A stretch of DNA of 64,000 bases from Actinomycetospora sp. NBRC 106375 (GCF_030269665.1 NZ_BSTS01000006.1:1-64000), one strand, 5' to 3'. Counted from the first letter of the stretch, positions 50,231 to 59,547 are shown. Program-made: numbers and translations. The notes: generated from the sequence alone by a model not told the origin.

Positions 50231-51249
50231 CGCAGTCCCCTCCCCGTCAGGTCGATGAACACGTCCTCGAGCGTCGGCTCGCCCAGCTCGACCTGCGACA
50301 CCGTGGCGCCGGCGTCGGCCACCGTGCCGAGCACCGGCGGCAGCGCGGCGCCGGCCTCGCCGTCGACGCTGACCCGCAGGTGGGTGGCGCCACCGTCGAG
50401 TCCGGCCTCGCCGGCGATCTCCTCGACCCCGGCCACCCCGCGGACCTCCGTGAGGCGCCCGCGCAGGGCCCCGACGTCGGCGCCGGTGAGCGTCAGGTCG
50501 ATGGTCGCCTCGCCCGGCAGGGCCGCGACCAGCTCCGACGGGGTGTCGAGGGCCAGGAGCCTGCCGTGGTCGACGATGCCGACCCGGTCGGCCAGCTTGG
50601 CCGCCTCGTCCATGTCGTGCGTCGTGAGCACGACGGTGACGCCGGACGCGGCGAGCTCGGTGACGCGGTCGTGCACGAAGAGCCGCGCCTGCGGGTCGAG
50701 CCCGGTGGAGGGCTCGTCGAGGAAGAGCACCTGGGGGTCGTGCATCAGCCCGCGCGCGATGATCAGGCGCTGGGCCTGGCCCCCGGAGAGCTCGTCGGGG
50801 TTGGTGCTCGCCTTCTCGGCGAGCCCCATCCGGTCCAGCAGCTCGTCGGCCAGCGCGCGGCGCCGGGCCCGCGGCACCCCGTGGTACGCGGCGTGCCAGA
50901 CGAGGTTGCCGCGCGCGTCGAGCGAGCGGTCGAGGTTCGGCCGCTGCGGGACGACACCGAGCACCGCCCGCGCGCCGACCGGGTCGGCCGCGACGTCGAT
51001 GCCCGCCACCGTGGCCAGCCCCGAGGTCTTGGTGACGCGCGTGGTGAGCACGCCGACCGTGGTGGTCTTGCCCGCGCCGTTCGGGCCGAGCAGCCCGAAC
51101 ACCTCGCCGCGGCGCACCGCGAAGCTCAGGCCGTCGACCGCGGCCGTGCGGCTGCGCCCGTAGCGCTTCACGAGGTCGCGGACCTCGACCGCGGGCGCCG
51201 TGCCGTCGGTGCGTTCGCTCGCCGGCCGCGCGGCCGTGTCCGTGCTCAC
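50227..51249 (-). CDS. ABC exporter ATPase (DrrA-like)
   Basis: The 340-residue ATPase has Walker A GPNGAGKTT, VPQRPNLDRSLDARGNL, signature LSGGQAQR, Walker B VLFLDEPSTGLDP and THD. A C-terminal domain of about 90 residues ends in LGEPTLEDVFIDLTGRGLR, as in DrrA-type exporters. GTG 51249 has a GGAGGA site. It is the first of two genes. Confidence 0.93.
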   Translation of the reverse strand: MSTDTAARPASERTDGTAPAVEVRDLVKRYGRSRTAAVDGLSFAVRRGEVFGLLGPNGAGKTTTVGVLTTRVTKTSGLATVAGIDVAADPVGARAVLGVVPQRPNLDRSLDARGNLVWHAAYHGVPRARRRALADELLDRMGLAEKASTNPDELSGGQAQRLIIARGLMHDPQVLFLDEPSTGLDPQARLFVHDRVTELAASGVTVVLTTHDMDEAAKLADRVGIVDHGRLLALDTPSELVAALPGEATIDLTLTGADVGALRGRLTEVRGVAGVEEIAGEAGLDGGATHLRVSVDGEAGAALPPVLGTVADAGATVSQVELGEPTLEDVFIDLTGRGLR

Positions 51250-51391
51250 CCGTGGTCCTCCCCCGGCCGCCGACCCGTGCAGCGGACGCCGTCGCGACGC
51301 TACGCCGGGGGTCCGACGGCCCTCTTGTCGATTTCGGTGCCCCGTGGTGGTCGTCATGCGCACCACCTTCGGACCTCGAGAATGGTCGAGG

Positions 51392-53017
51392 TCAACTCCC
51401 GGAGGGCGGCACCGGGACGTGGACCAGCCGCGGGCCCGGGCCGGCGACACCGCGGCGGAACGCGGCGCGCAGCTCGTCGACGGTGCCGACGGTCTCCGCC
51501 GGCACGCCGTACGCCTGCGCGAGCGCGAGGTGGTCGACCGCCGGCAGGTCGAGCCCGGGGACCTTCGGGGTCTGCTCGCGCGCCGCGAACCACTTGAGGA
51601 TCGCGTACTCCCGGTTGTCGAGCACCAGCACCGTCACCGGCACCTGCAGCGACGCCGCGGTGGCCAGCGCCTGGACCGCGTACTGCAGCGAGCCGTCGCC
51701 GACGGCCGCGACGACGGGCCGCGCGGGCTCGGCCAGGCCCACCCCGACCGCCGCGGCGAGCCCGAAGCCGAGCCCGCCCGAGGCCGTGAAGTACGAGCTG
51801 CCGGGCCGGTCGATCGGCAGCCGGGCCTGCTGCACCCCGCGGTGCGAGGGCGACTCGTTGACGAGCACGGCGTCCTCGGGCCACTCCTGCGCGAGCGTGG
51901 CGAACAGCTCCTCGGCCGACAGCCGTCCCTCCCCGCCCGCGCGGGGCGCCTCCAGGGCGGCGCGTTCCGGCGGCGACGCCCGGTCGGCGGGACCGGGGCC
52001 CACGCGCTCGAGCAGGGCGCGCAGGGTCAGGGTCGGGTCGGCGACGACCGCGTCGCCCACCGGAGCGCGGGCGGCCTGGTCGGCGTCGGCCGTGACGTGG
52101 AGCAGCCGTGTGCCCGGGGCGAGGAACGGGCCGGGCACGTAGGGGTAGTAGCGGAACACCGCGGAGCCGACGACGAGCACGACGTCGTACGGCGCGAGCG
52201 CCTGCGCGACCGGGTCGATCGCCATGGGCAGCGAGCCCTGGTAGAGCCGGTGGCCGGTCGGGAAGCCGACGCGGCCCTCGACGGGCGGGGAGTACACCGC
52301 GGCGCCGGTGCGCTCGGCGAGCGCGACCGCGTCGTGGAACCCGCCGGTGGCGTCGACGTCGCCCCCGATGACGAGCGCGGGCGACCGGGCGCCGTCGAGG
52401 GCCTCGACGAGGGCGTCCAGCCCGGCCGGGTCGGGGGCGGCGCGCCGGTGCACGCGGCGGGCCGCGACGGTCCCGGCCGGCTCGGTGGCCGGGTCGAGCT
52501 CGGCGTCCCAGTCGTCCATCGGGATCGACACGAACACCGGGCCCCGCGGCGGGGTCATCGCCGCGTGGACCGCCCGCGCGAGCACCGCCGGCACGTCGGC
52601 GGGCCGGGCGGGCTCGAGGGAGAGCTTGACCGCGGGACGCGGCAGCACCGTGGCGTCCGGGTTCGTCAGGAGCGCCTCGAGATTGATCATCGGGCGGACC
52701 TGCTGCCCGGCGGTGACCACGAGCGGCGCGCCGTTGGCCGCCGCGTTCACCAGGGCGCCGACCGCGTTGCCGACGCCCGGCGCGGTGTGCAGGTTGACCA
52801 GCGCGGGACGCCCGGTGGCCTGGGCGTAGCCGTCGGCCATGCCCACCACCGCGGCCTCCTGCAGGCCGAGCACGTAGCGGAAGTCGTCGGGCAGGTCGGC
52901 GAGCATCGGCAGCTCCGTCGACCCGGGGTTGCCGAACACGGTCGTCATGCCGTGCGCCCGGAAGACCTCCAGCGAGGCCTCCCGCACCGTGCGCCCCGTC
53001 CCGCTCGCCTCCGCCAT
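51392..53017 (-). CDS. mdlC: Benzoylformate decarboxylase-like ThDP enzyme
   Basis: The 541-residue ThDP enzyme aligns with benzoylformate decarboxylase at a constant offset of seven. Ser33 in GNPGSTE, Glu54 in GLQEAAV and His77 in NLHTAPG correspond to Ser26, Glu47 and His70 of the Pseudomonas putida enzyme as I recall it. The ThDP segment is GDGSLQYAVQ with LDNREYAI. The second catalytic His of that enzyme (in FRYHQY) is Tyr here (FRYYPY), so activity or substrate may differ. ATG 53017 has a GGAGG site. No other mandelate genes are adjacent. Confidence 0.82.
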   Translation of the reverse strand: MAEASGTGRTVREASLEVFRAHGMTTVFGNPGSTELPMLADLPDDFRYVLGLQEAAVVGMADGYAQATGRPALVNLHTAPGVGNAVGALVNAAANGAPLVVTAGQQVRPMINLEALLTNPDATVLPRPAVKLSLEPARPADVPAVLARAVHAAMTPPRGPVFVSIPMDDWDAELDPATEPAGTVAARRVHRRAAPDPAGLDALVEALDGARSPALVIGGDVDATGGFHDAVALAERTGAAVYSPPVEGRVGFPTGHRLYQGSLPMAIDPVAQALAPYDVVLVVGSAVFRYYPYVPGPFLAPGTRLLHVTADADQAARAPVGDAVVADPTLTLRALLERVGPGPADRASPPERAALEAPRAGGEGRLSAEELFATLAQEWPEDAVLVNESPSHRGVQQARLPIDRPGSSYFTASGGLGFGLAAAVGVGLAEPARPVVAAVGDGSLQYAVQALATAASLQVPVTVLVLDNREYAILKWFAAREQTPKVPGLDLPAVDHLALAQAYGVPAETVGTVDELRAAFRRGVAGPGPRLVHVPVPPSGS

Positions 53018-53125
53018 GACCTCAGGGCCTCCCGTCACCGCCGCATCGTCGCGGTGGGGGTGTACCCCGGCCGGAGCGGACCACGCCGGGACACGGCGCC
53101 GGTTCCGCGCCGAGGTCCGCCGGTG

Positions 53126-53386
53126 TCAGCGCGGTCGGTGGAGACGCGAGACGCGGATGAGCACGTCGCGCAGTCCGTCGTCGTCGAACTCGCGCCGCAT
53201 CTCCTCCGCGCGGAGTGTGGCTTCGACCCCTTCGTAGGGCCCGTGGGCATCGAGCTCCCCGGTCTCCGGGTCGAACACGAGCACGACGTAGCCGTCACAC
53301 TCGTCCAGATCCGCAGCCGCGGCGAGCAGAGCCGCCGACCGATCGTTCAGCACGCTGATCACCTCCACCTCGTGCATCGCCACCAT
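53126..53386 (-). CDS. Small acidic protein of unknown function
   Basis: The 86-residue product reads HEVEVISVLNDRSAALLAAA, then YVVLVFDPETGELDAHGPYE and a helical MRREFDDDGLRDVLIRVSRL. The pattern suggests a small alpha-beta fold. There is no signal, membrane segment or metal motif. ATG 53386 or 53377 is the start; neither has a strong ribosome site. I do not recognise a family. It stands alone between the decarboxylase and the divergent epoxide hydrolase gene. Confidence 0.6.
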   Translation of the reverse strand: MVAMHEVEVISVLNDRSAALLAAAADLDECDGYVVLVFDPETGELDAHGPYEGVEATLRAEEMRREFDDDGLRDVLIRVSRLHRPR

Positions 53387-53530
53387 GAGGCCCCGTGTGA
53401 CACCTGGGCGCGAAGTTGGCTCGTTCGGGTCACGAACACCAGCCGTCGGCGTGTCGCGTCGCCACCAGAACGGAGGCGTTGACGTGCGACCACACGGCGG
53501 CACCCGGCGCGGGTGGATACGGTGCGATCC

Positions 53531-54688
53531 GTGGCCGCCGAAGCACCCGTGCCCGCCGGGGACCCGTCCGTCGAGGTCGTGCCGTTCGTGCTCGACGTCC
53601 CGGAGGAGCAGCTCGTTGACCTGCGGGAACGCCTCCGCCGCGTCCGATTGCCGGAGCCCGCGACCGACCCGGCGCAGGGCATCGGCCTCGACGCGGTCAC
53701 CGAGCTCTGCCGCGCGTGGCTCGAGGAGCACGACTGGCGTCGCGTCGAGGACGAACTGAACCGGCGGGGCCAGTTCCGCACCGCCATCGATGGTCTCGGT
53801 CTCCACTTCCTCCACGTACGGTCACCACGTGATGACGCACAGCCACTGATCGTCACTCACGGGTGGCCCGGCTCGGTGGTGGAGGTCCTCGACGTCCTCG
53901 ACGCCCTGACCGACCCCGGCGACCCCGCACTGCCCGCCTTCCACGTCGTCGCGCCGTCGCTGCCGGGCTACGGGTTCAGCGACAAGCCGACCGGTCCGGG
54001 GTGGGGCGTCGACCGCATCGCCGACGCCTGGGCCGGGCTGATGTCGCGCCTCGGCTACGACCGCTTCCTCGCCCAGGGCGGCGACTGGGGCGCGATGGTC
54101 ACCACCGCGCTCGCGGCCCGTCACCCCGACCGCGTCGTCATGATGCACACGACGATGCCGCGCGCCGCGCGCCCGGACGGGTTCGACGACGCGACCCTCG
54201 ACGAGACCGAGCAGCGCTGGCTCGCCGAGGGCCGCGAGTTCGTGCGCGTCGGGTCGGGCTACTCGGGCCAGCAGCGCACCCGTCCCCAGACCCTCGGCTA
54301 CGGCCTCGTCGACTCCCCGGCCGGCCAGCTCGCCTGGATCGCCGAGAAGTTCGTCGTCTGGACCGACGGCGACGGCTTCGGCGGCGTCCCCCGCGACCGC
54401 GTGCTGGACAACGCGACAATCTACTGGCTCACCGCCTCCGGGGCGTCCTCGGCGCGGCTGTACTGGGAGAGCTTCGCGGGCGTCGACGTCACGACGCCGG
54501 TCACCGTCCCGAGCGCGGTGTCGTACTTCCCCGCCGAGATGGTCAAGCTGCCGCGCGCGTGGGTCGAGGCGCGCTACACCGACCTCCGGTACTGGAACGC
54601 CCTGCCCAGCGGCGGCCACTTCGCGTCCCTCGAGGTGCCGGGCGACTTCGTCGACGAGCTGCGGGCGGCCTTCGCGCTCGCCTCGTGA
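53531..54688 (+). CDS. Epoxide hydrolase
   Basis: The product of about 385 residues has the N-terminal EHN lid region (VEVVPFVLDVPEEQLVDLRE) and an alpha/beta-hydrolase core: HGWPGS for the oxyanion hole, SLPGYGFSDKP, the nucleophile Asp185 in GGDWGAM and the base His363 in GGHFASLE. It should open an epoxide to a diol. Three GTG codons (53513, 53522, 53531) are possible starts; 53531 gives the most usual N-terminus. The 74-nt repeat copy 2 follows its stop. Confidence 0.9.
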   Translation: MAAEAPVPAGDPSVEVVPFVLDVPEEQLVDLRERLRRVRLPEPATDPAQGIGLDAVTELCRAWLEEHDWRRVEDELNRRGQFRTAIDGLGLHFLHVRSPRDDAQPLIVTHGWPGSVVEVLDVLDALTDPGDPALPAFHVVAPSLPGYGFSDKPTGPGWGVDRIADAWAGLMSRLGYDRFLAQGGDWGAMVTTALAARHPDRVVMMHTTMPRAARPDGFDDATLDETEQRWLAEGREFVRVGSGYSGQQRTRPQTLGYGLVDSPAGQLAWIAEKFVVWTDGDGFGGVPRDRVLDNATIYWLTASGASSARLYWESFAGVDVTTPVTVPSAVSYFPAEMVKLPRAWVEARYTDLRYWNALPSGGHFASLEVPGDFVDELRAAFALAS

Positions 54689-54690
54689 GT

Positions 54691-54764
54691 CGCAGCGAAC
54701 GGCCCATCGGCGTGCTCAACTGGATTCTCGCTGCTTCTGTGCGTACGAAGTCCACGTTGATCAC
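54691..54764. repeat. 74-nt dispersed repeat, GCAGCGAAC family, copy 2
   Basis: It matches 11966-12039 at about 62 of 74 positions. The hairpin arms have drifted (GCAGCGAACGGCC against GGATTCTCGCTGC), while the unpaired CATCGGCGTGCTCAA and TTCTGTGCG parts are kept. Like copy 1 it lies between convergent genes. Confidence 0.75.
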
Positions 54765-54781
54765 GGACCGGGGCAGCGGGA

Positions 54782-55837
54782 TCACGGCGTGACGACGATC
54801 TTCCCGACGTACGCGGAGCCGGCGAACTCCTCCTGCGCGGCGTGGATGTCCGCCAGGGCGTAGCGCGCCGCGATCCGCGGGCGGATGCGCCCCGCGACGG
54901 CGTCGGCGACGAGCTCGGCGAAGTGCGTCCGGGTGTGCATCGACGAGCCGACGAGGCTGACGTTGTGCAGGTAGAGCCTGCGCAGGTCGAGGTCCACGGT
55001 GTGGCCGCCGATCGCACCGGCGATCACCCAGCGGCCGCCGTCGCGGAGCCGGTCGAGCAGGGCCGGCAGCAGCGGCCCGCCGACGACGTCGACGACGGCG
55101 TCGAGCGGCGCGCCCGCGGCGTCCGCGACGGCGTCGGCCACCGCGCCCGGCTCGGGGCCGCGCAGCACCACCCCCGCCGCGCCGGCCTCGCGCAGCGCCT
55201 CCTCCTTGCCGGGCGCGGTCAGCGCCACCACGCGCGCGCCCCGGGCCGCCGCGAGCTGCACGGCCGCGAGACCCACGCCGCCCGAGGCCCCGGTGACCAG
55301 CACCGTCTCGCCCACCGTGATCCGGCCGCGCGCGAGCATCCCGGCCGCCGTGCCGTAGGCGACCGGCAGGCAGGCGAGCTCCTCGTCGGACAGCGGGGAC
55401 GCACCCACGTCGTGGGCGCGCGGGTCGAGGCAGACCACGTACTGAGCGAAGCCGCCGTCCGCCTCGCTGCCGAGCAGCCCGATCGGGCCGGCGTCGGGGC
55501 CGTCGCCCTCGTAGAACGCGTTGTCGACGACGACCCGCCGGCCCTCGCGGGCCGGGTCGACCCCACCGCCGACCGCCGCGATCTCGCCCGCGATGTCGCC
55601 GCCCTGGATCCGCGGGAACGCGATCGGGCCGCGCCAGCCGGCGAGGGCCTGGGGATCGCCGGGGAGACCGTAGGCGCCCTGACGCGTCCAGATGTCGGTG
55701 TTGTTGAGCGCGGCCGCGGTCACGCGCACCAGCACCTCACCGTCGCCCGGCCGCGGGACCGGCACCGTCCGCAGCTCCAGGGCGTCCGGCCCGCCGTGCC
55801 GCGTCAGCACCGCCGCGTCCATCGTCTCCGGGATCAT
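54782..55837 (-). CDS. Zinc-type alcohol dehydrogenase / quinone oxidoreductase family
   Basis: The 351-residue MDR-superfamily product has VLVRVTAAALNNTDIWTRQG, the conserved FPRIQGGDIAGEIAAVGG and the NADPH loop VTGASGGVGLAAVQLAAARG. Zinc-binding cysteines are absent, which fits the quinone reductase branch. The substrate is unknown. It diverges from a TetR gene across 69 bases and is probably that regulator's target. Confidence 0.88.
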   Translation of the reverse strand: MIPETMDAAVLTRHGGPDALELRTVPVPRPGDGEVLVRVTAAALNNTDIWTRQGAYGLPGDPQALAGWRGPIAFPRIQGGDIAGEIAAVGGGVDPAREGRRVVVDNAFYEGDGPDAGPIGLLGSEADGGFAQYVVCLDPRAHDVGASPLSDEELACLPVAYGTAAGMLARGRITVGETVLVTGASGGVGLAAVQLAAARGARVVALTAPGKEEALREAGAAGVVLRGPEPGAVADAVADAAGAPLDAVVDVVGGPLLPALLDRLRDGGRWVIAGAIGGHTVDLDLRRLYLHNVSLVGSSMHTRTHFAELVADAVAGRIRPRIAARYALADIHAAQEEFAGSAYVGKIVVTP

Positions 55838-55860
55838 CGCCGTCCTCTCGACTACACTGA

Positions 55861-55898
55861 CCTGTGAAGTGTTACCGTAGGTACACAGCCCTGTGAAG
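55861..55898. promoter_or_regulatory. Direct repeats in the TetR divergent promoter
   Basis: CCTGTGAAG occurs at 55861-55869 and 55890-55898, 29 bases apart start to start. Between them, CTGTG (55862-55866) and CACAG (55884-55888) form an inverted pair around an AT-richer segment (TGTTACCGTAGGTA). This is a likely TetR operator and promoter zone for both genes. Confidence 0.55.
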
Positions 55899-55906
55899 GC
55901 AAGCCG

Positions 55907-56464
55907 ATGACCCTGACCCCCGGCGCCCGCCGCATCCTCGAGGTCGCGTCCGACCTGTTCTACGAGCGCGGGATCCACGCGGTCGGGGTCGACACGATCG
56001 CCGCCGAGTCCGGGGTCACCAAGCGGACGCTCTACGACCGCTTCGGCTCGAAGGACGAGCTCGTCGCGGCGTACCTGCGGGCCCGCGACGAGCGCTGGCG
56101 AGAGCGGGTCACCGCGGCGGTCGAGGCCGAGACCGACCCGCGGCGCCGGGCCCTGGCGCCGTTCGCCGTGCTCGAGGACTGGGCCGCCGACCGCGGGTGT
56201 GCCTTCGTCAACGCCTTCGCCGAGCTCGACGACCCCGGGCACCCCGGGCGCGCCGTCGTCACCGGGGAGAAGGAATGGCTGCGGGCGCTCTTCGCCGCCG
56301 AGCTCACCGCGGCCGGGGCCGACGACGTCGCCGACCTGGCCCTGCACCTGCTCGTGCTCCACGAGGGCGCTCTGGTGGCCCACGCCGTCGCGGGGCAGCC
56401 CGCGGCCCTCCGCGTCGCCCGCGACGCGGCTCGCGGGCTGGTGGAGCGGGCCGCGGCCCGGTGA
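55907..56464 (+). CDS. TetR-family transcriptional regulator
   Basis: The 185-residue product has a TetR N-terminal helix-turn-helix (VDTIAAESGVTKRTLYDRFG, SKDELVAAYLRARDERW) and an all-helical ligand domain with CAFVNAFAELDDPGHP. ATG 55907 is clear. It should repress the divergent oxidoreductase gene and itself through the repeats at 55861-55898. Confidence 0.9.
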   Translation: MTLTPGARRILEVASDLFYERGIHAVGVDTIAAESGVTKRTLYDRFGSKDELVAAYLRARDERWRERVTAAVEAETDPRRRALAPFAVLEDWAADRGCAFVNAFAELDDPGHPGRAVVTGEKEWLRALFAAELTAAGADDVADLALHLLVLHEGALVAHAVAGQPAALRVARDAARGLVERAAAR

Positions 56465-56471
56465 GACCCGA

Positions 56472-56942
56472 TCACGGGCTGCCGGCCATCGCCGCGGCGA
56501 GGCGGCCCAGGAGCTCGCGGGCGAAGACCTGCTCGGACGGCGAGAGCGACCGGCAGACCTCGTCGATCCGCCGGATCGCGGGCAGCCAGGCGTGCAGCGT
56601 CGCCGCACGCCCCGCGGCGGTGTCGGTGATCGTCACCCGGCGGCGGTCGCCGGCGTCCCGCAGGCGCTCGACGTGCCCGGCCCGCTCGAGACGGTCGACC
56701 AGGACGGTCGTCGCCGGTGACGTGACCCCCAGCCGCCGGGCGAGCTCCGCCACGCCCATCGGCCCGTGCTCGCTGAGCTGCATGATCGCGGTCATGTCGC
56801 TGAGGTTCATGGCCATGCCGTGAGCCGTGCGGACGGTGAGGTCCTGGGCGGCGGCGATGAGACGACGGACCGCCAGGGTCGTGTCGTCCACCGTCGCGAG
56901 TGCCGGCTCCCGACGGATCTGCTCGTCGCTCACGTGGCGCAT
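56472..56942 (-). CDS. MarR-family transcriptional regulator
   Basis: The 156-residue product has the MarR winged helix: GPMGVAELARRLGVTSPATT, VLVDRLERAGHVERLRDAGD and RRRVTITDTAAGRA. It is divergent from the flavin monooxygenase gene at 57022 and probably controls it. ATG 56942 is used. The gap between the two starts is the most AT-rich stretch nearby. Confidence 0.9.
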   Translation of the reverse strand: MRHVSDEQIRREPALATVDDTTLAVRRLIAAAQDLTVRTAHGMAMNLSDMTAIMQLSEHGPMGVAELARRLGVTSPATTVLVDRLERAGHVERLRDAGDRRRVTITDTAAGRAATLHAWLPAIRRIDEVCRSLSPSEQVFARELLGRLAAAMAGSP

Positions 56943-56954
56943 CCCATCATCCGA

Positions 56955-56985
56955 GAATCGTTAACTTGTTTATCTACTGGGTAGC
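56955..56985. promoter_or_regulatory. AT-rich divergent promoter/operator, MarR and monooxygenase genes
   Basis: The segment AATCGTTAACTTGTTTATCT stands out against the GC-rich background and includes GTTAAC. It lies between the divergent starts at 56942 and 57022. It should hold the monooxygenase promoter and a MarR site; no perfect long palindrome is seen. Confidence 0.5.
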
Positions 56986-57021
56986 CGCGGACATCACCGC
57001 CGTCGTCGAGGAGATGCCGCC

Positions 57022-58227
57022 ATGGGCAGCCCCAGCATCCTGGTCTCCGGTGCGAGCATCGCCGGACCCGCCGCCGCGTCGTGGCTGGCCGCCGCGGGGT
57101 GGCAGGTCACGGTCGTCGAGCGCGCCGGGCGTCTGCGCGACGAGGGCCAGAACGTGGACGTCCGGGGTGTCGGGCGCGAGGTGCTGCGGCGCATGGGGCT
57201 CGAGGAGGCCGTCCGTGCCCACCACACCAGCGAGACCGGTCTCGCCTTCGTCGACGAGCCCGGACGTGCCTACGCCTCCTTCCCGGCGGGCGGCGACGAC
57301 ACCGACAGCAGCCCCACGGCCGAGCTGGAGATCCTGCGCGGGCAGCTCGCGCGCCTGCTCCACGAGCACTCCGCGGGCGCAGCCGAGTACCTCTTCGGTG
57401 ACCGGATCACCGCGCTGCACGACGACGGGCACGGCGTCGACGTCGAGCTCGCGCACGGCCAGGCCCGCCGGTTCGACGCCGTCGTGATCGCCGAGGGCTC
57501 GCGCTCCCGCACCCGCGACCTGGTCTTCCCGGACGCCCGGATCGACGAGCTCGGCCTGCTGGCGGCGTACCTCACGCTCCCGCGCACCGCCGACGACGAC
57601 CGGCAGTGGCGCATCCACTTCGGCGGCCGCGGGCGTCTCGTGCACCTGCGTCCCGACAACGTGGGGACGACGCGCGCGATGCTCAGCGTCCACACCGACC
57701 TGCGCGGGCTCGACCAGCTCGACCGCGAGGGCATCGTGGCGGTCCTGCGGGCGACGTACGCCGACGTCGGGTGGGAGGCCCCCCGCGTCCTGGCCGGGCT
57801 CGACAACGACTCGCTGCACGTCGACCAGATCGCCCAGGTCCGTCTCCCCTCGTGGCACCGGGGCCGGGTCGCGGTCCTCGGCGACGCCGCGTGGTGCGCC
57901 GGTCCGTTCGGCACCGGGACGACCAGCGCGCTGGCCGGGGCGTACGTCCTCGCCGGAGAGCTCGGCGCGACCCCCGGGGACGTCCCCGCGGCCTTCACGC
58001 GCTACGAGCGCCTGCTGCGGCCCCAGGTCGACCGTGCGCAGGATTTCGTCCCGCGCGTCGGGCACCCGCGCGTCGAGTGGCACCGCCGGCTCCTCCGGGC
58101 GGGGCTCCGCGTCGCGGGGGGACCGCTCGGGAGCACCCTCGCCCGCCTCGGCGTGTTCGACCCGTCCCTGCCGGTCGACATCGTCGCCCTGCCCGACTAC
58201 CCGGTGCGGGTGCCCGCGGGCGTGTGA
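57022..58227 (+). CDS. FAD-dependent monooxygenase (TetX/PHBH-like)
   Basis: The 401-residue product has the FAD loop ILVSGASIAGPAAASWLAAA, NVDVRGVGREVLRRMG, the acidic VIAEGSRSRTRD in place of DG, and VAVLGDAAWCAGPFGTGTTS. Proteins with this pattern are often annotated as tetracycline-destructase-like flavin monooxygenases. The substrate is unknown. ATG 57022 has a GAGGAG site. Position opposite a MarR gene suggests induction by small aromatic compounds. Confidence 0.88.
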   Translation: MGSPSILVSGASIAGPAAASWLAAAGWQVTVVERAGRLRDEGQNVDVRGVGREVLRRMGLEEAVRAHHTSETGLAFVDEPGRAYASFPAGGDDTDSSPTAELEILRGQLARLLHEHSAGAAEYLFGDRITALHDDGHGVDVELAHGQARRFDAVVIAEGSRSRTRDLVFPDARIDELGLLAAYLTLPRTADDDRQWRIHFGGRGRLVHLRPDNVGTTRAMLSVHTDLRGLDQLDREGIVAVLRATYADVGWEAPRVLAGLDNDSLHVDQIAQVRLPSWHRGRVAVLGDAAWCAGPFGTGTTSALAGAYVLAGELGATPGDVPAAFTRYERLLRPQVDRAQDFVPRVGHPRVEWHRRLLRAGLRVAGGPLGSTLARLGVFDPSLPVDIVALPDYPVRVPAGV

Positions 58228-58229
58228 CC

Positions 58230-59543
58230 TCAGGAGAGGCTCGCCACGGGGTCCGCGCGGGTCAGGGCGGGGTCGTCGGCGCGGAAGGTGCGGGCGCGGC
58301 CGGGGCCGGTCGAGGCCGTCTCGAAGCGGACGGTGACGCGCCCGTGCCCGCTGCCCTGGACCCAGCCGTGGCCGTGCTCGGGGTGGGCGACGTCGTCGCC
58401 GGTGCGCCATTCGCGGCCCGGTGGGGGCTCCGGTTCGGGCTCGGGCCGGTCGGCGGGGACGGGAGCGGGCGCGGGCTCCGGCGCCGTCCCCGGGAACAGC
58501 GCCTCCTGCACCGCCGTGGTCAGCCCGGAGAAGGAGACGCCGACCAGCCGCACGCCCGCGTCCGGCAGCGCGGCGACGGCGAGGCGCTGGGCGGTGTCGG
58601 TGAGCGTCGCGAGGTCGGTGGTGGCGTCGGCGTGGGTCTCGGCGCGGCTCGTCGTCCCGAACGACGCGCTCCGGATCTTGACGCTGACGGTGCGGGCCGC
58701 GCGGTGGGACGCGACGAGGCGCCGGTGCGCGCCCTCGGCCAGCTCCGCGACCGCGGCACGGACGGCACCGAGGTCGGAGAGGTCCTCGTCGAACGTCGTC
58801 TCGGCGCTCACCTGCTTGGCCTCGCCGCGCTCGACCAGGGGGCGGTCGTCGACGCCGCGGGCGAGCCGGTGCAGCCCGGTCCCGACCGCGACGCCGAGCA
58901 GGGCGGTGACCTCGCCGGTCTCGAGCGCCGCGAGCTTGGCCACGGTGTCGACGCCGGCGCGGTGCAGGGTGGTCTCGGCGACCGGCCCGATCCCCCACAG
59001 CGCGCGCACCGGCAACGGGTCGAGCAGCGCCCGCTCGCCGCCCTGGGCCACGACGTGCACGCCGTCCGGCTTGGCGCGCCCCGAGGCGATCTTGGCGACC
59101 TGCTTGCCCGACCCGGCGCCCACCGAGACGGCGAGCCCGGTGACCGCGCGGACCTCCGCGCGCAGGCGCTCGGCGAAGGCGCTCACGTCGTCCGCGTCGG
59201 CGTCGGCGAGCGCCTCGGGCTCGGCGAACGTCTCGTCGTAGGCGATCTGCTCGAGCACCGGCGCCCACGCCCGGACGACGCCGAAGAAGCGCTCCGAGAG
59301 CACCCGGTAGAGCGCGGTCCGCGGCGGCAGCGCCACGGCGTGCGGGCTGAGCCGGCGCGCCTGGCCCATCGGCATCGCCGAGCGAGCCCCGTGCACCTTC
59401 GCCTCGCCGCTCGCGCCGGCGACGATCCCGCGCGGCCCCAGCCCGCCCACGAGCACGGGGCGCCCGCGCAGCGTCGGACGGGTCAGCTGCTCGGCCGACG
59501 CGAAGAACGAGTCGAGGTCGAGGTGCAGGACCCAGCGGGGCAC
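58230..59543 (-). CDS. dinB: DNA polymerase IV (DinB, Y-family) with C-terminal extension
   Basis: The 437-residue product has the Y-family active site: HLDLDSFFASAEQ (metal Asp and steric-gate Phe), YDETFAE (catalytic acid pair), GAGSGKQVAKIASGRAKPDG and helix-hairpin-helix LWGIGPVAETTL. After the little finger a Pro/Glu linker leads to an extra domain (WRTGDDVAHPEHGHGWVQGS, then RVTVRFETAS) like those ending UvrD-type helicases. No beta-clamp motif stands out. GTG 59543 sits 4 bases after the HAD gene, so the two are cotranscribed. I see no clear LexA box. Confidence 0.92.
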   Translation of the reverse strand: MPRWVLHLDLDSFFASAEQLTRPTLRGRPVLVGGLGPRGIVAGASGEAKVHGARSAMPMGQARRLSPHAVALPPRTALYRVLSERFFGVVRAWAPVLEQIAYDETFAEPEALADADADDVSAFAERLRAEVRAVTGLAVSVGAGSGKQVAKIASGRAKPDGVHVVAQGGERALLDPLPVRALWGIGPVAETTLHRAGVDTVAKLAALETGEVTALLGVAVGTGLHRLARGVDDRPLVERGEAKQVSAETTFDEDLSDLGAVRAAVAELAEGAHRRLVASHRAARTVSVKIRSASFGTTSRAETHADATTDLATLTDTAQRLAVAALPDAGVRLVGVSFSGLTTAVQEALFPGTAPEPAPAPVPADRPEPEPEPPPGREWRTGDDVAHPEHGHGWVQGSGHGRVTVRFETASTGPGRARTFRADDPALTRADPVASLS

Positions 59544-59547
59544 GACG

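Noticed and set aside
53395-53470. LexA-type or other operator upstream of the epoxide hydrolase gene
   Set aside because: GTTCG-GGTCA-CGAAC symmetry is only 5 bp and has no support from spacing or neighbours.
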